Counted from the first letter of the stretch, positions 16,898 to 28,364 are shown. The stretch is DNA of 64,000 nt from Actinosynnema sp. ALI-1.44 (GCF_001984155.1 NZ_MTQO01000054.1:248001-312000), one strand, 5' to 3'. Made by a program: numbers and translations. The notes: generated from the sequence alone by a model not told the origin.

Positions 16898-17812
16898 CTA
16901 TCGGGCCAGCCACTTGTCGACCTCGGTCAGCGCCTTGGTCCGGACCGCCTCGGCGGACAGGAACAGGTCGTGCATGCCGTCGGCGATCTCCACGACCGTG
17001 ACGTCGTGGCCGAGACCCGGTGCGAACCGGACCATGTCGGCGACGTCGAGCACGGTGTCCGCGGTCATCGCGGCCGGTGTCCACGTCTTCGTGCGCAGCA
17101 GGCTGCGGCTGGAGTGCATCACCAGGACCGGCGCCTCGACGTTCAGCCCGGCCTGGAGCTTGGCGTGGCCGATCCTGATCGCCCGCAGCCAGCCTGCCAG
17201 CACCGGGAACGCGGTGAGCGGCTTGAGCCTGAGGTCGAAGTCCCACTCGCCGTGGTGGTCCTTGTGGATGCTCTCGCCGTAGACGCCGCCGAGGCCCTTG
17301 CGCAGCTCCAGCCTCGGGTAGAAGCCGCCGACCGACCTGATCAGCGACGTCCCGACGGTCCTGGCCAGGCGCGGCTCGGCCAGTTCGAACCACGGGCTGT
17401 TGAGCACGAGCCCGTCGACCGGCAGCGTCGGCCGCGCGTCCAGCCACAGCGGCGTGATCAGTCCACCGGTGGAGTGCGCCATCACCGTGAAGCGGAGGTG
17501 GCCGTCCTTGCGGAGCTCCTCGGCGGCCGCGTCCAGCTCCTCGTAGTACAGGCTGACGTCGAGGATGAAGTGCGGGATGTCGCCGTCCCGCAGTGAGCGG
17601 CCGCAGTAACGCAGGTCGATGGCGTAGAAGTCGTAGCCCTGTGCGGTGAAGTGCTCGGCGACGTGTCGCTGGAAGAAGTAGTCGGCGAAGCCGTGCACGT
17701 AGAGGATCGCGCCACGGGTCACGCCTTCGGCGGGCACCCGCACGAGGGTCGCGATGCTGCCGTTGCGCAGTGGCAGCGTGCGCGCGTCGAAATCGTTGCT
17801 CACTTCGGGCAC
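16898..17812 (-). CDS. Alpha/beta hydrolase (lysophospholipase-like, S33)
   Basis: A 304-residue cytosolic hydrolase of the serine-aminopeptidase/monoacylglycerol-lipase group. Seen motifs: oxyanion HGFADY after ILYVHG, YDFYAIDLRYCGRS, and the nucleophile elbow MAHSTGG, in which the usual GxSxG starts with Ala. The catalytic His is probably in IADGMHDLFLS. The start is GTG at 17812, or GTG at 17803 (VSNDFDART). It shares an intergenic region with the divergent cysG gene. Substrate is unknown but probably a lipid ester. Confidence 0.82.
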   Translation of the reverse strand: MPEVSNDFDARTLPLRNGSIATLVRVPAEGVTRGAILYVHGFADYFFQRHVAEHFTAQGYDFYAIDLRYCGRSLRDGDIPHFILDVSLYYEELDAAAEELRKDGHLRFTVMAHSTGGLITPLWLDARPTLPVDGLVLNSPWFELAEPRLARTVGTSLIRSVGGFYPRLELRKGLGGVYGESIHKDHHGEWDFDLRLKPLTAFPVLAGWLRAIRIGHAKLQAGLNVEAPVLVMHSSRSLLRTKTWTPAAMTADTVLDVADMVRFAPGLGHDVTVVEIADGMHDLFLSAEAVRTKALTEVDKWLAR

Positions 17813-17887
17813 ATTAGCGGGTGGTTGTGATGAATTCGACGGCCGCGGTGGCGCGAGTCATGGCGATGACCAGGCATGCTGTCCGGC

Positions 17888-19102
17888 ATGCACAACGAGC
17901 CGCATTACCTGGCCGGGCTCTCGCTGGCTGGTCGCCGGGTTGTCGTCGTCGGCGCGGGGACGGTCGCGCAGCGCCGTCTGCCCCGCCTCGTGTCCGCTGG
18001 CGCACGGGTGGAGGTGGTGGCGCCTGAGGCGACACCGGCCGTCCAGGCGATGGCGGACAACGACGAGATCATCTGGCACAAGCGGCCGTATCAGCACGGC
18101 GACCTCGCTGACGCCTGGTACGTGGTGAGTTGTGCGTCCGGTGCGGACGTCAACGCGGCTGTCTCGGCGGAAGCCGAAGAGGTCCGCGTGTTCTGTGTAC
18201 GCGCCGACGCGGGCACCGAGGGAAGCGCAGTCACACCTGCGGTCGGCGACCACGACGGTCTGCTTGTCGGCGTGCTCGCGGGCGGTGAATACCGCCGCTC
18301 TGGCGCGGTACGCGACGAACTGCTCGACGCCCTGCGTTCGGGGCGGATCGAGGCCCGTCCGGCGGCCACCGAGCTGCCCGGTGTGGCGCTCGTCGGCGGC
18401 GGTCCCGGCGACCCCGACCTGATCACGGTCCGCGGCCGACGGTTGTTGGCACGCGCGGATGTCGTTGTGGCGGACCGGCTCGCGCCCCGTGAACTGCTGG
18501 ACGAACTCCCGCCGCAGGTCGAGGTGGTCGACGCCGCGAAGATCCCGTACGGGCGCGCGGCGAGCCAGGACGTGATCAACCAGACCCTGGTCGAGAACGC
18601 GTTGGCGGGGAAGTTCGTGGTTCGCCTGAAAGGGGGCGATCCGTACGTTTTCGGCCGCGGCTTCGAGGAACTGATCGCGTGTGCCAAGGCGGGTGTCCCG
18701 GTCACCGTGGTCCCGGGCGTCACGTCCGCGTTCGCCGCGCCCGCGGTGGCCGGTGTCCCGGTCACTCACCGGGGCGTCGCCCATGAGGTCGTGGTCGTCT
18801 CCGGGCACGTCGGACCGGGTTCCGATGCGTCCCTTGTGGACTGGCCTGCGCTTGCGCGGCTGCGCGGGACGATCGTGTTGCTGATGGGGGTCGAGCGGAT
18901 CGGCGAGTTCGCCGACGCGCTGCTCGACGGCGGCCGTCCGGCGGACACCCCGGCCGCCGTCGTCCAGGAGGCGACCACCCGAACCCAACGCGTCGTCAAG
19001 TCCACTTTGGACAAAGTGGCTGAGGACGTTCGGGCCGCGGGGATCCGGCCACCGGCGATCATCGTCATCGGTCCGGTGGCAGGCCTGACCGAACTGGGCT
19101 GA
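17888..19102 (+). CDS. cysG: Siroheme synthase N-domain fused to uroporphyrinogen-III C-methyltransferase
   Basis: Residues 1 to about 150 are a precorrin-2 dehydrogenase domain (NAD site VVVVGAGTVAQRRL), and about 165 to 404 are an SAM uroporphyrinogen-III methyltransferase (VALVGGGPGDPDLITVRGRR, VVADRLAPRELL, VVRLKGGDPYVFGRGFEE, VVPGVTSAFAAPAVAGVPVTHR). The fusion leads from uroporphyrinogen III to precorrin-2 and sirohydrochlorin, feeding siroheme and cobalamin. ATG at 17888 is used; an upstream ATG at 17876 adds four residues. With cobM about 5 kb away it suggests cobalamin synthesis, though other cob genes are outside the window. A terminator follows directly. Confidence 0.92.
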   Translation: MHNEPHYLAGLSLAGRRVVVVGAGTVAQRRLPRLVSAGARVEVVAPEATPAVQAMADNDEIIWHKRPYQHGDLADAWYVVSCASGADVNAAVSAEAEEVRVFCVRADAGTEGSAVTPAVGDHDGLLVGVLAGGEYRRSGAVRDELLDALRSGRIEARPAATELPGVALVGGGPGDPDLITVRGRRLLARADVVVADRLAPRELLDELPPQVEVVDAAKIPYGRAASQDVINQTLVENALAGKFVVRLKGGDPYVFGRGFEELIACAKAGVPVTVVPGVTSAFAAPAVAGVPVTHRGVAHEVVVVSGHVGPGSDASLVDWPALARLRGTIVLLMGVERIGEFADALLDGGRPADTPAAVVQEATTRTQRVVKSTLDKVAEDVRAAGIRPPAIIVIGPVAGLTELG

Positions 19103-19108
19103 GACATG

Positions 19109-19141
19109 AGTGAAGCCCGGCCGCTCGGGCCGGGCTTCACT
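19109..19141. terminator. Bidirectional terminator between cysG and the DEAD helicase gene
   Basis: Perfect 14-bp arms AGTGAAGCCCGGCC / GGCCGGGCTTCACT with a 5-base loop, six bases past the cysG stop and 12 bases before the end of the convergent helicase gene. Confidence 0.85.
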
Positions 19142-19153
19142 GGTGTTCGGTGG

Positions 19154-20533
19154 TTATTCCGCGCCGACCTTGCGCGCGCCGCCGCGGTTGCTGTCCCGCT
19201 TGCCGCGGAACGGGCGGCTGGCGCCCTGGCCGGAGCCCTCACGCTTGCGGTCGCCGGAGAACTTCCGCTCGCCGTTGAACTTGCGGTGGCCGCCGCCGTT
19301 GCCCTTGAAGCCACCGGAACGGGGGCCCTTGGGACGACGAGGCTCGATCACACGCTCCGGAACCGGCTCGCCACTGGGCGTACGCGCACCGGTGATCTTG
19401 ATCAGTTCCGCGTCGCCGGGGCGGACGCGGAGGTTGCGGGCACGCACACCCGCACGTTCGGTCATCCGGCGGACAGTGTTGCGCTGATCGGGCGTGATCA
19501 GCGTGACGACCGTGCCGGACTGGCCGGCCCGCGCCGTGCGGCCCGCGCGGTGCAGGTAGTCCTTGGGGTCCGCAGGCGGGTCCACGTGCACGACCAGGCT
19601 GATGTCGTCGACGTGGATGCCGCGTGCGGCGACGTCCGTCGCGATCAGGACCGGTGTGTGGCCGTCCTTGAACTCGGCGAGCACGCGGGTACGTGCTCCC
19701 TGGGCCTTGCCGCCGTGCAACGCGCCCGCGTTGACACCGATCGAACGCAGCCGGGTCGCGAGCCGGTCCACGTGGTGCTTGGTGCGCACGAACATGATCG
19801 TGCGGCCCTCACGAGCGGCCATCTCCGCGATCACGGCAGGCTTGTCCTCACGGGAAACCTGCAGCACGTGGTGGTCCATTGTGGTCACGCTGGCCGTCGC
19901 GGGTGCGACGGAGTGGGTGACCGGGTTCTTCATGTACTGCCTGATCAACTGGTCGACGTCACCGTCGAGGGTGGCGGAGAACAGCAGCCGCTGGCCCGTC
20001 GGGTCGGTCAGGTCCATGATCTCGCGGACCTGCGGCAGGAAGCCCATGTCCGCCATCTGGTCCGCCTCGTCGATCGCGGTGTAGCGGATGTCGTGCAGGG
20101 TCACGGTGCCCTGGCGGACGTGGTCGGACAGCCTGCCGGGGGTGGCGATCAGCAGATCGACACCGCGGCGCAACGCGTCCGCCTGCTTGACGAACGACAT
20201 GCCGCCGACCGCCGCGCGGCACCACAGGCCGAGCGCACGGGCCAACGGCGACAGCGCGTCACTGACCTGGAGGGCCAGTTCCCGCGTCGGGACGAGGATG
20301 AGCGCGCGCGGCCGTTTCGGCTTGGCGCGGCCACCATCCAGTTGGGACAGCAGCGCCAGGCCGAAGGCAAGGGTCTTGCCTGAGCCGGTCTGCGCCCGGC
20401 CGAGCACGTCCTTGCCCGCGAGGGCGTCGGGCAGTGTCGCGGCCTGGATGGGGAAGGGTTCGGTGATACCGGCCTCGGCGAGGGCGGTGAGCAACGGCTG
20501 GGACAGGCCCAACTGGTCGAACTTCGGTGACAC
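19154..20533 (-). CDS. DEAD-box RNA helicase
   Basis: GTG at 20533 (VSPKFDQLGLSQPLL) with AGAGG just upstream gives 459 residues. All helicase motifs are present: FxxLGL and Q-motif PIQAATLP, AQTGSGKT, PTRELALQ, TPGRL, DEAD in AIDEADQMADMGF, SAT, and HRAGRTARAG. The last ~90 residues are Arg/Gly/Lys/Asn-rich (GGFKGNGGGHRKFNG) and probably bind RNA without fixed structure, as in RhlE/CsdA-like helicases. It likely unwinds RNA in ribosome assembly or cold adaptation. A 236-base upstream stretch before yaaA contains a small GCGGCCGG/GCGGCCGC hairpin and could be a regulated leader. Confidence 0.92.
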   Translation of the reverse strand: MSPKFDQLGLSQPLLTALAEAGITEPFPIQAATLPDALAGKDVLGRAQTGSGKTLAFGLALLSQLDGGRAKPKRPRALILVPTRELALQVSDALSPLARALGLWCRAAVGGMSFVKQADALRRGVDLLIATPGRLSDHVRQGTVTLHDIRYTAIDEADQMADMGFLPQVREIMDLTDPTGQRLLFSATLDGDVDQLIRQYMKNPVTHSVAPATASVTTMDHHVLQVSREDKPAVIAEMAAREGRTIMFVRTKHHVDRLATRLRSIGVNAGALHGGKAQGARTRVLAEFKDGHTPVLIATDVAARGIHVDDISLVVHVDPPADPKDYLHRAGRTARAGQSGTVVTLITPDQRNTVRRMTERAGVRARNLRVRPGDAELIKITGARTPSGEPVPERVIEPRRPKGPRSGGFKGNGGGHRKFNGERKFSGDRKREGSGQGASRPFRGKRDSNRGGARKVGAE

Positions 20534-20769
20534 GAAGACCTCTCGGGAAGTGGCACGTCCCAAGCAGGTGTTTCCAGCCGGACGAGCCCGGCGCACGAAT
20601 GCGCCGCATGGATTGGGGAAATGCCGCGGCCGGTTGTGCGGCCGCTCCTAGTAGTACTGATCAGCTTACCTGAAGGCCAACCCGCGTCTCGAACCGATTA
20701 CTCCCGGCTGTGACGTAGCGAACTCCTCCAGCAGGCGCCGATCGCGCTTCGCCTGTACGGCAATGCTAC

Positions 20770-21507
20770 TCAGATCACCAGCTCGAGCGAGTCCGGCCCG
20801 GTCTGTTCCAGCCGGAGATCCGCTTTGGCCGCAACGGTTGTCATCTTGCGCAGAGTGTCCGGTTCGCCTGGCGCACACGCCAGCGCCCTGGCCAGTTTGC
20901 CCTTGTGCGCCTTGTTGAAATGCGTCACCGCGAGCCTGCGGCCGCCGCTCTCCTCGCTGACGACGCGGACCGTCACCGCCCCGGGAATCCTGGCCAGCCC
21001 GGCATACGGCCCGGAACGCATGTCGACCACCAGGCCGTCCAGCCCGGCGAGGACCGGCTCCAGCGCCGGGCGCCACAGCGCGCCCAACGGCCCGACACCC
21101 GGAATCGAGCTGGATGCCGACAGCCGGTACGCGGGCACGGGATCGTCCGCACGCACCAGGCCGAACAACGCCGAAGCCACCGCGAGCCGCCTGGCGGCAC
21201 GTTTGTGCTGCGCAGGCTTCATGCCGTGGACGTCCAACGCGTCGTAGAGCACACCGGTGTAGCGCGACAAGGCGGGCATCGTCGGCGACGAGCGCAACGC
21301 CGCGTTCCGGGCCACCTCGCCGGACTGGCGCTCCGACAGGCCGAGCGCGGCCAGGCTGGCCGGTACGTCGCGGGCCAGATCGGCCAGCGCCGACACCAGC
21401 TTCTCCCGCACCGGGTCCAGCTCGGGGAAAGACAGCGCGGACAGGTCGAGCGAGGGGCCGTTGCCACCCTCGGCCTTGGTCTCCGACGGGGGAAGCAGCA
21501 CGAGCAC
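20770..21507 (-). CDS. yaaA: YaaA-family peroxide stress protein
   Basis: A 245-residue member of the YaaA/UPF0246 family, shown by the N-terminal LVLLPPSETKAEGG and by ALSRYTGVLYDALD, SALFGLVRADDPVPAYRLS and THFNKAHKGKLARAL. In E. coli YaaA limits free iron during peroxide stress. It is cytosolic. It follows the VOC gene on the same strand with a 15-base gap, so the two may be cotranscribed. Confidence 0.9.
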   Translation of the reverse strand: MLVLLPPSETKAEGGNGPSLDLSALSFPELDPVREKLVSALADLARDVPASLAALGLSERQSGEVARNAALRSSPTMPALSRYTGVLYDALDVHGMKPAQHKRAARRLAVASALFGLVRADDPVPAYRLSASSSIPGVGPLGALWRPALEPVLAGLDGLVVDMRSGPYAGLARIPGAVTVRVVSEESGGRRLAVTHFNKAHKGKLARALACAPGEPDTLRKMTTVAAKADLRLEQTGPDSLELVI

Positions 21508-21522
21508 GACCAGGGAGTTTAC

Positions 21523-21873
21523 TCACTGCTCCGATTGGCCCACGCAGAAGACGTTCCCGGCCGGGTCGGCCAGCACGGTCCACGCCAGCCCCGGCACGTT
21601 CTGCTCGTCCACGATCGTCGCACCGAGCCCGACCAGCCGGTCGACCTCGCCCGCTCTGTCCTCGGTGTGCAGGTCGAGGTGGACTCTGTTCTTTCCGTCG
21701 AGCCCCTCGGACACGCGTTGCAGGCCGAGCCCGACGCCCGACGAGTCCCACGGGGCCAGCATGACGAAGTGGCCCTCGTAGTCGCTCGCGACCTTGGTGT
21801 TGAGCGCCGCCACCCAGAATTCCGCCAGGTCACGGGGCTCGGCGCAGTCGATGGTGACCATCTTCAGATGCAT
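21523..21873 (-). CDS. VOC-superfamily (glyoxalase/bleomycin-resistance-like) protein
   Basis: Start ATG at 21873 gives 116 residues (MHLKMVTIDCAEPRDLAEFW). The pattern of two beta-alpha-beta-beta-beta modules, with NRVHLDLHTEDRAGEVDRLVGLGA and VLADPAGNVFCVG at the end, fits actinobacterial VOC proteins of unknown substrate. It is divergent from mtnA with an 85-base shared upstream region. Confidence 0.82.
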   Translation of the reverse strand: MHLKMVTIDCAEPRDLAEFWVAALNTKVASDYEGHFVMLAPWDSSGVGLGLQRVSEGLDGKNRVHLDLHTEDRAGEVDRLVGLGATIVDEQNVPGLAWTVLADPAGNVFCVGQSEQ

Positions 21874-21958
21874 GGCGCGAACGCTAGACCCGGGGTACGA
21901 CAGTTTCGCGCAATCCAGGCTTGAGCCGCGGCGGAAGGGAACTGGAAGAGTGAACCTC

Positions 21959-22918
21959 ATGCGGACGATCGACTGGAAGAACGAGCGAATTGTCCTGATC
22001 GACCAGACCCTGCTGCCCGGCACTGTCAAGCTCGTCGACGTCGACACGGTCGACGAGCTCGTCGACGCGATCAAACGCCTTGCCGTGCGCGGCGCACCCG
22101 CGTTGGGCGTCGCCGGAGCCCTCGGCGTGGCACTGGCCGCCAAGAACGGCGAAGACGTGCCGTCGGCGGCGGACAAGCTCAGCAAAGCCCGGCCGACCGC
22201 AGTCAACCTCTCCTGGGGCGTCAACCAGGTCATGGCCAAGCTCGACCAGGGCACGGACGCCATGGTCGAGATGGCCAAGTACATCCTCGAGGACGACGTC
22301 AAACGCAACAGCGACCTCGGCCGCAGGGGCGCGCAGTGGTTGATCGACAACGTCGGACCGCGAATCAACGTGCACACCCACTGCAACGCCGGGGCCCTGG
22401 CGTGCGTCGAATGGGGGACCGCGCTCGGTGTCGTCCGGGCGCTGCAGGAGCGTGACGCGGTGGGCCACGTGTACCTCGACGAGACACGTCCGCTGCTGCA
22501 AGGAGCGCGGCTGACCGCGTGGGAACTGCGGCAGATGGGCATCGAACACACCGTCGTCGTCGACTCCGCGGGCGCGACCGTGCTCGCCAGGGGACTGGTC
22601 CAGGCCGTGGTCGTCGGCGCCGACCGGATCGCCGCGAACGGCGACGTGGTCAACAAGATCGGCACGTACCCGCTGGCACTGGCCGCCGCCCGCGCGAAGG
22701 TCCCCTTCCTCGTCGCCGCACCGGAATCCACCATCGACATGGCCACGCCGGACGGCGCCTCGGTCGAGATCGAGATCCGGGACGCCGCCGAGGTTCTCGG
22801 CGAGCACACCCCGCACGGCAGCGCCGCGCTCAACTTCGCCTTCGACGTCACCCCGGCGGACCTGGTCACCGCGATCATCACCGACGAACGGATCATCGAT
22901 GGAAAACCGTTGGGCTGA
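21959..22918 (+). CDS. mtnA: S-methyl-5-thioribose-1-phosphate isomerase
   Basis: MtnA converts 5-methylthioribose-1-phosphate to the ribulose form in 5'-methylthioadenosine salvage. Seen motifs are AVRGAPALGVAGALG, the catalytic Cys in HTHCNAGALA, ETRPLLQGARLTAWEL and the catalytic Asp in VGADRIAANGDVVNKIGT. ATG at 21959 (MRTIDWKN) matches family starts; GTG at 21950 is possible. The next gene, an aldolase/dehydrogenase fusion, overlaps by 20 bases, so they are co-translated. No mtnB, mtnC, mtnD or phosphorylase is in the window, which suggests the aldolase branch and not the full methionine salvage cycle. Confidence 0.9.
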   Translation: MRTIDWKNERIVLIDQTLLPGTVKLVDVDTVDELVDAIKRLAVRGAPALGVAGALGVALAAKNGEDVPSAADKLSKARPTAVNLSWGVNQVMAKLDQGTDAMVEMAKYILEDDVKRNSDLGRRGAQWLIDNVGPRINVHTHCNAGALACVEWGTALGVVRALQERDAVGHVYLDETRPLLQGARLTAWELRQMGIEHTVVVDSAGATVLARGLVQAVVVGADRIAANGDVVNKIGTYPLALAAARAKVPFLVAAPESTIDMATPDGASVEIEIRDAAEVLGEHTPHGSAALNFAFDVTPADLVTAIITDERIIDGKPLG

Positions 22919-24797
22919 AACGTTTCCGGACCCGCTCGACGACTGCGTGCAGGCCTCGCGGCTGCTCGGTGCCGAGCCCGGTCTCGTGCTGCACGGCGGC
23001 GGGAACACCTCGGTCAAGGCGACCGTCGCCGACATCACCGGCGAACCGGTGGAAGTGCTGTACGTCAAGGGAAGCGGCTGGGACCTGGCGACCATCGAGC
23101 GACCCGGCTTCGCGCCGCTGCGGCTCGACCGGTTGCGCGAGCTGGTCAAGCTCCAGCAGTTGCCGGACAGCAGGATGATGAACGAGTTGCGTTGTGCGCT
23201 GCTCGACGCCCAAGCACCGGACCCCAGCGTGGAAACCCTGCTGCACGTCGTCCTGCCGCACACCTCGGTGCTGCACAGCCACGCCGACGCGGTGATCACC
23301 CTGACCAACCAGAGCGAGCCGTTGGTCAAGGAGGTCTACGGCGACAAAGTCGTCGTCGTGCCCTACGTCATGCCGGGTTTCCAGCTCGCCCGTACGGCCG
23401 CGGAACTGTTCCGGGAGCAGCTGACCGACGACGTCGTCGGGGTCGTGCTGATGAACCACGGCCTGTTCACCTTCGGTGAGAACGCGAAAGAGGCGTACGA
23501 CCGGCACATCGAGCTGGTCGGCATGGCCGAGGCGCGCATCGGCGGGAGCCCGAACGCGGCCGAGCCCGTGGTGATCGACCCGTTGACCATCGCCCGGATT
23601 CGCAAGGACATCGGGCCGATGATCGTCAGCAGGCACACCGACCCGGCCACGATGGCGTTCGTCGCCCGGCCCGACCTCGCCGACGTGGCCACCCGTGGCC
23701 CGGCCACCCCCGACCACATCATCCGCACCAAACGCGTCCCGCTGGTCGGCAGGGACGTCGACGCCTTCCGCCGGGACTACCGCGAATACTTCGACCGCAA
23801 CGCCACCGACGGGCTGGTGATGCTGGACCCGCAGCCGCGCGTGATCCTCGACCCGGACCTGGGCATGCTGACGATCGGCAAACGGGCCAAGGACGCGGAC
23901 ATCGCCGCGGACATCTACCGGCACACGATCCGGATCATCGAGAACGCGGAGCGGATCGGCACCTACCGGGCGCTCGGCGAGCAGGACCTGTTCGACGTCG
24001 AGTACTGGGACCTGGAACAGGCGAAACTCAAGCTGGCCGGCGCGCCGGCCGAGTTCACCGGCGAGGTGGCCCTGGTCACCGGCGCGGCGTCGGGCATCGG
24101 CAAGGCGTGCGTCCAGGCGCTGCGGGCCAAAGGCGCCAGCGTGGTCGGGCTCGACCTGACACCGTCCGACAGCGGTGTCGACTACCTCGGCCTCCAGGTG
24201 GACGTGACCGACCCGCAGGCGGTCAGGCAGGCGATCGCACAGGGCGTCGAGCGGTTCGGCGGCATCGACATCGTCGTGCCGTCCGCGGGCGTGTTCCCCG
24301 GCGACAAGCCCATCGCCGACCTCGACCACGCGACGTGGCGGCGGACCCTCGCGGTGAACACCGACGCGATCGCCGAACTGTTCACCCAGGTGCACCCCTA
24401 CCTCAAGCTGGCGCCCAACGGCGGCAGGGTCGTGCTGATCGCGTCGAAGAACGTGCCCGCGCCGGGGCCGGGCGCGGCGGCGTATTCGGCGTCCAAGGCA
24501 GCCGTGACGCAGTTGGCCAGGGTCGCGGCACTGGAATGGGCCGCGGACGGGATCCGCGTGAACACTGTCCATCCGGACGCCGTTTTCGACACCGGCCTGT
24601 GGACCGACGAGGTGCTGGCGCGGCGGGCCGCGCACTACGGCCTGTCGGTCGGCGAGTACAAGCGGCGCAACCTGCTGAAAACCGAGGTGACCAGTGCCGG
24701 GGTGGGCAAGCTGGTCGCGGAGATGTGTTCGGCGACTTTCGCGTTCACCACCGGCGCCCAGGTTCCGGTCGACGGCGGCAACGACAGGGTGGTGTAA
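22899..24797 (+). CDS. Bifunctional class II aldolase / short-chain dehydrogenase
   Basis: A 632-residue fusion. Residues about 15-230 are a class II (L-fuculose-phosphate type) aldolase: phosphate-binding [21 protein letters not shown], zinc ligands in LHSHADAVI and the last His in [10 protein letters not shown]. About 385-632 are an [36 protein letters not shown] and PVDGGN. The family (RhaD/YuxG type) cleaves a ketose-1-phosphate into DHAP plus an aldehyde that the second domain can oxidise or reduce. RhaD-type rhamnulose cleavage is the known precedent, but the 20-base overlap with mtnA suggests 5-methylthio- or 5-deoxy-ribulose-1-phosphate as the substrate. That assignment is inference. 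Confidence 0.88.
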   Translation: MENRWAETFPDPLDDCVQASRLLGAEPGLVLHGGGNTSVKATVADITGEPVEVLYVKGSGWDLATIERPGFAPLRLDRLRELVKLQQLPDSRMMNELRCALLDAQAPDPSVETLLHVVLPHTSVLHSHADAVITLTNQSEPLVKEVYGDKVVVVPYVMPGFQLARTAAELFREQLTDDVVGVVLMNHGLFTFGENAKEAYDRHIELVGMAEARIGGSPNAAEPVVIDPLTIARIRKDIGPMIVSRHTDPATMAFVARPDLADVATRGPATPDHIIRTKRVPLVGRDVDAFRRDYREYFDRNATDGLVMLDPQPRVILDPDLGMLTIGKRAKDADIAADIYRHTIRIIENAERIGTYRALGEQDLFDVEYWDLEQAKLKLAGAPAEFTGEVALVTGAASGIGKACVQALRAKGASVVGLDLTPSDSGVDYLGLQVDVTDPQAVRQAIAQGVERFGGIDIVVPSAGVFPGDKPIADLDHATWRRTLAVNTDAIAELFTQVHPYLKLAPNGGRVVLIASKNVPAPGPGAAAYSASKAAVTQLARVAALEWAADGIRVNTVHPDAVFDTGLWTDEVLARRAAHYGLSVGEYKRRNLLKTEVTSAGVGKLVAEMCSATFAFTTGAQVPVDGGNDRVV

Positions 24798-24856
24798 GGC
24801 GTGTCCGACGGCGTTCACTACGCTCTTTTCCACAATCGCCACGAGGAGTGAACGCT

Positions 24857-26605
<1,749 letters not shown>

Positions 26606-26621
26606 CGCCCGGACGGACACG

Positions 26622-26658
26622 ACGAAGCCCCCGGCCTTGTTCAGGCCGGGGGCTTCGT
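26622..26658. terminator. Bidirectional terminator after proS
   Basis: Perfect 16-bp arms (ACGAAGCCCCCGGCCT / AGGCCGGGGGCTTCGT) around a 5-base loop, 16 bases past proS and 22 bases before the convergent membrane-protein gene ends. Confidence 0.88.
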
Positions 26659-26680
26659 GGTGCTGTGCTCCGGGGCGGAC

Positions 26681-27511
26681 TCAGTTGACGGGGTGCAGGC
26701 TGGTGACGATCTTCTCGAAGTCCGTGGCCGGGACAGCGTCGGGCACACCCTGGTCGCCGGTCGCGGCGATCACGATGCTGGTCTTGTCCTCCGGTTTCGC
26801 CTCGATCACGACGACGCTGACGGCGGCGGCCGTTCCCGGGCACTTGTCCTCGGGCCCGGGGGTGATGGTCATCGTCGCGGTGACGACGTAGGACTTCTTG
26901 TTCCCGTCGATCGTGACGGGCTTGGGCTCACCGAAGGTGAACTGCGGTTTCAAACCGGCCTTGGTCGTGTACACGGCCTCGCCGACGCGCTGGGCCGCTG
27001 CCTTCGACTGGGTGGCGTTGTCGCCCTCGTTCGGCACGGTCAGCAGGCCCGCGATGGCGCGGAACGAGTTCGGCACCCCCTGGCAGAAGCCCTTCTGGAA
27101 GATGCCGGGGGTGAACAGCGACAACGCGTTCGCGCCTTCGCCGAACACGGCCGATGAGGTCAACGGTTCCCAGGCAGGCGGGACGTCGTACCCCTTCGAC
27201 GTCTTCAGCTCCTTGCCGTTGTTGACCGCGATCACCTTCCAGCCGTCGACCTTGGGCTTGCCGGTCGGTTTGGGTTGCAGCGGGTTGTTCGACGCGCCGG
27301 ACTTGTCCGTCGACGGTGTCGTCGGGTTGGCGACGGCCAGTGCCTCGCCGTTCACAGCCGAGGTCGGCTTGACGATCACGAGCGCCGCGATCAGGCCGAC
27401 CACGACGACAGCCGCCACGACGACCGCCACGATCAGGCCGGTCGGCTTCTTCGCCTGCGGCTTCTCGTCGTAGTAGCCGAGGCCTTTGTATCCCCCACCT
27501 GGAGCACTCAC
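26681..27511 (-). CDS. Single-pass membrane protein with extracytoplasmic domain
   Basis: GTG at 27511 gives 276 residues. A short cytoplasmic head (residues 1-25) leads to one strongly hydrophobic helix (LIVAVVVAAVVVVGLIAALV), a Pro/Thr/Ser linker and a ~190-residue outer domain. That domain has two Cys (GFCQGV and DKCPGT) and ends in FEKIVTSL. The protein at 28365-29066 shows the same plan and similar landmarks, so they are probably paralogues. I do not recognise a named function. It follows the HAD gene by 10 bases and is probably in the same operon. Confidence 0.75.
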   Translation of the reverse strand: MSAPGGGYKGLGYYDEKPQAKKPTGLIVAVVVAAVVVVGLIAALVIVKPTSAVNGEALAVANPTTPSTDKSGASNNPLQPKPTGKPKVDGWKVIAVNNGKELKTSKGYDVPPAWEPLTSSAVFGEGANALSLFTPGIFQKGFCQGVPNSFRAIAGLLTVPNEGDNATQSKAAAQRVGEAVYTTKAGLKPQFTFGEPKPVTIDGNKKSYVVTATMTITPGPEDKCPGTAAAVSVVVIEAKPEDKTSIVIAATGDQGVPDAVPATDFEKIVTSLHPVN

Positions 27512-27521
27512 GGGGTTGAGA

Positions 27522-28238
27522 CTAGTGGCCGTCCGGTAGTTGCCTGTCAAGAACTGCGGAAAGTACTTTCTCGGTGTCGGACAGGTCACGGAACACCGCG
27601 TGCGCACCGGCCTCCCGCAGCGAGGTCAGACTGTGCCTGCCGGTGCCGACGCCGATGGCGATGGCGCCGTGGTGCAGGGCGGCCCGCACGTCGTGTGGGG
27701 TGTCGCCGATGACCACGACCGACGCGGGCTCGAAGTACTCGCCGTGCTTTCGTCCGGCCAGGTCCATCGCGGCCGAGACCAGGTCGCTGCGCTCGGCCGA
27801 CAGCGAGCCGTACCCGCCGATCTCCAGGTCGATGTGGTCGAGCAGGCCGAACGGGGCCAGCTTGACGTGCGAGACCTCGGCGAGGTTGCCGGTGACGAGC
27901 GACTGCACCACGTGGTCGTGTTCGGCGAGCGCGGCGAGGGCTTCCGGCACGCCGGGCAGCACGTGGCCGCGTTCGTGCAGGACGTGCCGCTCGGATTCGG
28001 CGATGGCGATCAGCTCGGCGAAGATCGCCTGGATCTCCTCCTCGGTCGCCTGCGCGCCGTGTGCCGAGAGCAACTCGTGGGTGATCGCCCGTTCGGTGCG
28101 CCCGGGGAACGCGGGCACGTGGGACAGGGCCAGCCCGAGCGTGTTGGTCAGCGCCGCGGAGTACCACTCCCGGCCGATGCCGGTCAGGTCGACGAGGGTC
28201 AGGTCGATGTCCCACAGTACGAGCGTTCGGTTACCCAC
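27522..28238 (-). CDS. HAD-family hydrolase
   Basis: A 238-residue haloacid-dehalogenase-like phosphatase. Motif I is DIDLTLVD near the N-terminus, motif II lies in SLVTGN, the Lys is around HVKLAPFG, and motif IV is VIGDTPHDV. The cap region is the four-helix type of phosphoglycolate phosphatases. The substrate is a small phosphate ester, not further defined. It precedes the membrane protein gene by 10 bases. Confidence 0.88.
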   Translation of the reverse strand: MGNRTLVLWDIDLTLVDLTGIGREWYSAALTNTLGLALSHVPAFPGRTERAITHELLSAHGAQATEEEIQAIFAELIAIAESERHVLHERGHVLPGVPEALAALAEHDHVVQSLVTGNLAEVSHVKLAPFGLLDHIDLEIGGYGSLSAERSDLVSAAMDLAGRKHGEYFEPASVVVIGDTPHDVRAALHHGAIAIGVGTGRHSLTSLREAGAHAVFRDLSDTEKVLSAVLDRQLPDGH

Positions 28239-28364
28239 CCGGACATAGTGGCACGATCGGGCGACCTCTTCGGCGTGTCGTATGCGCGGGCTTCGTGACT
28301 ACCCGCTCATCGAGACAGCCGGTTGACGGGCCCCTGGTTTTTGTGAAGCCGCGAAGGCTTGTCC

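Noticed and set aside
17812-17887. Cobalamin riboswitch upstream of cysG or cobM
   Set aside because: The gaps are too short and contain no recognisable B12-box pattern.
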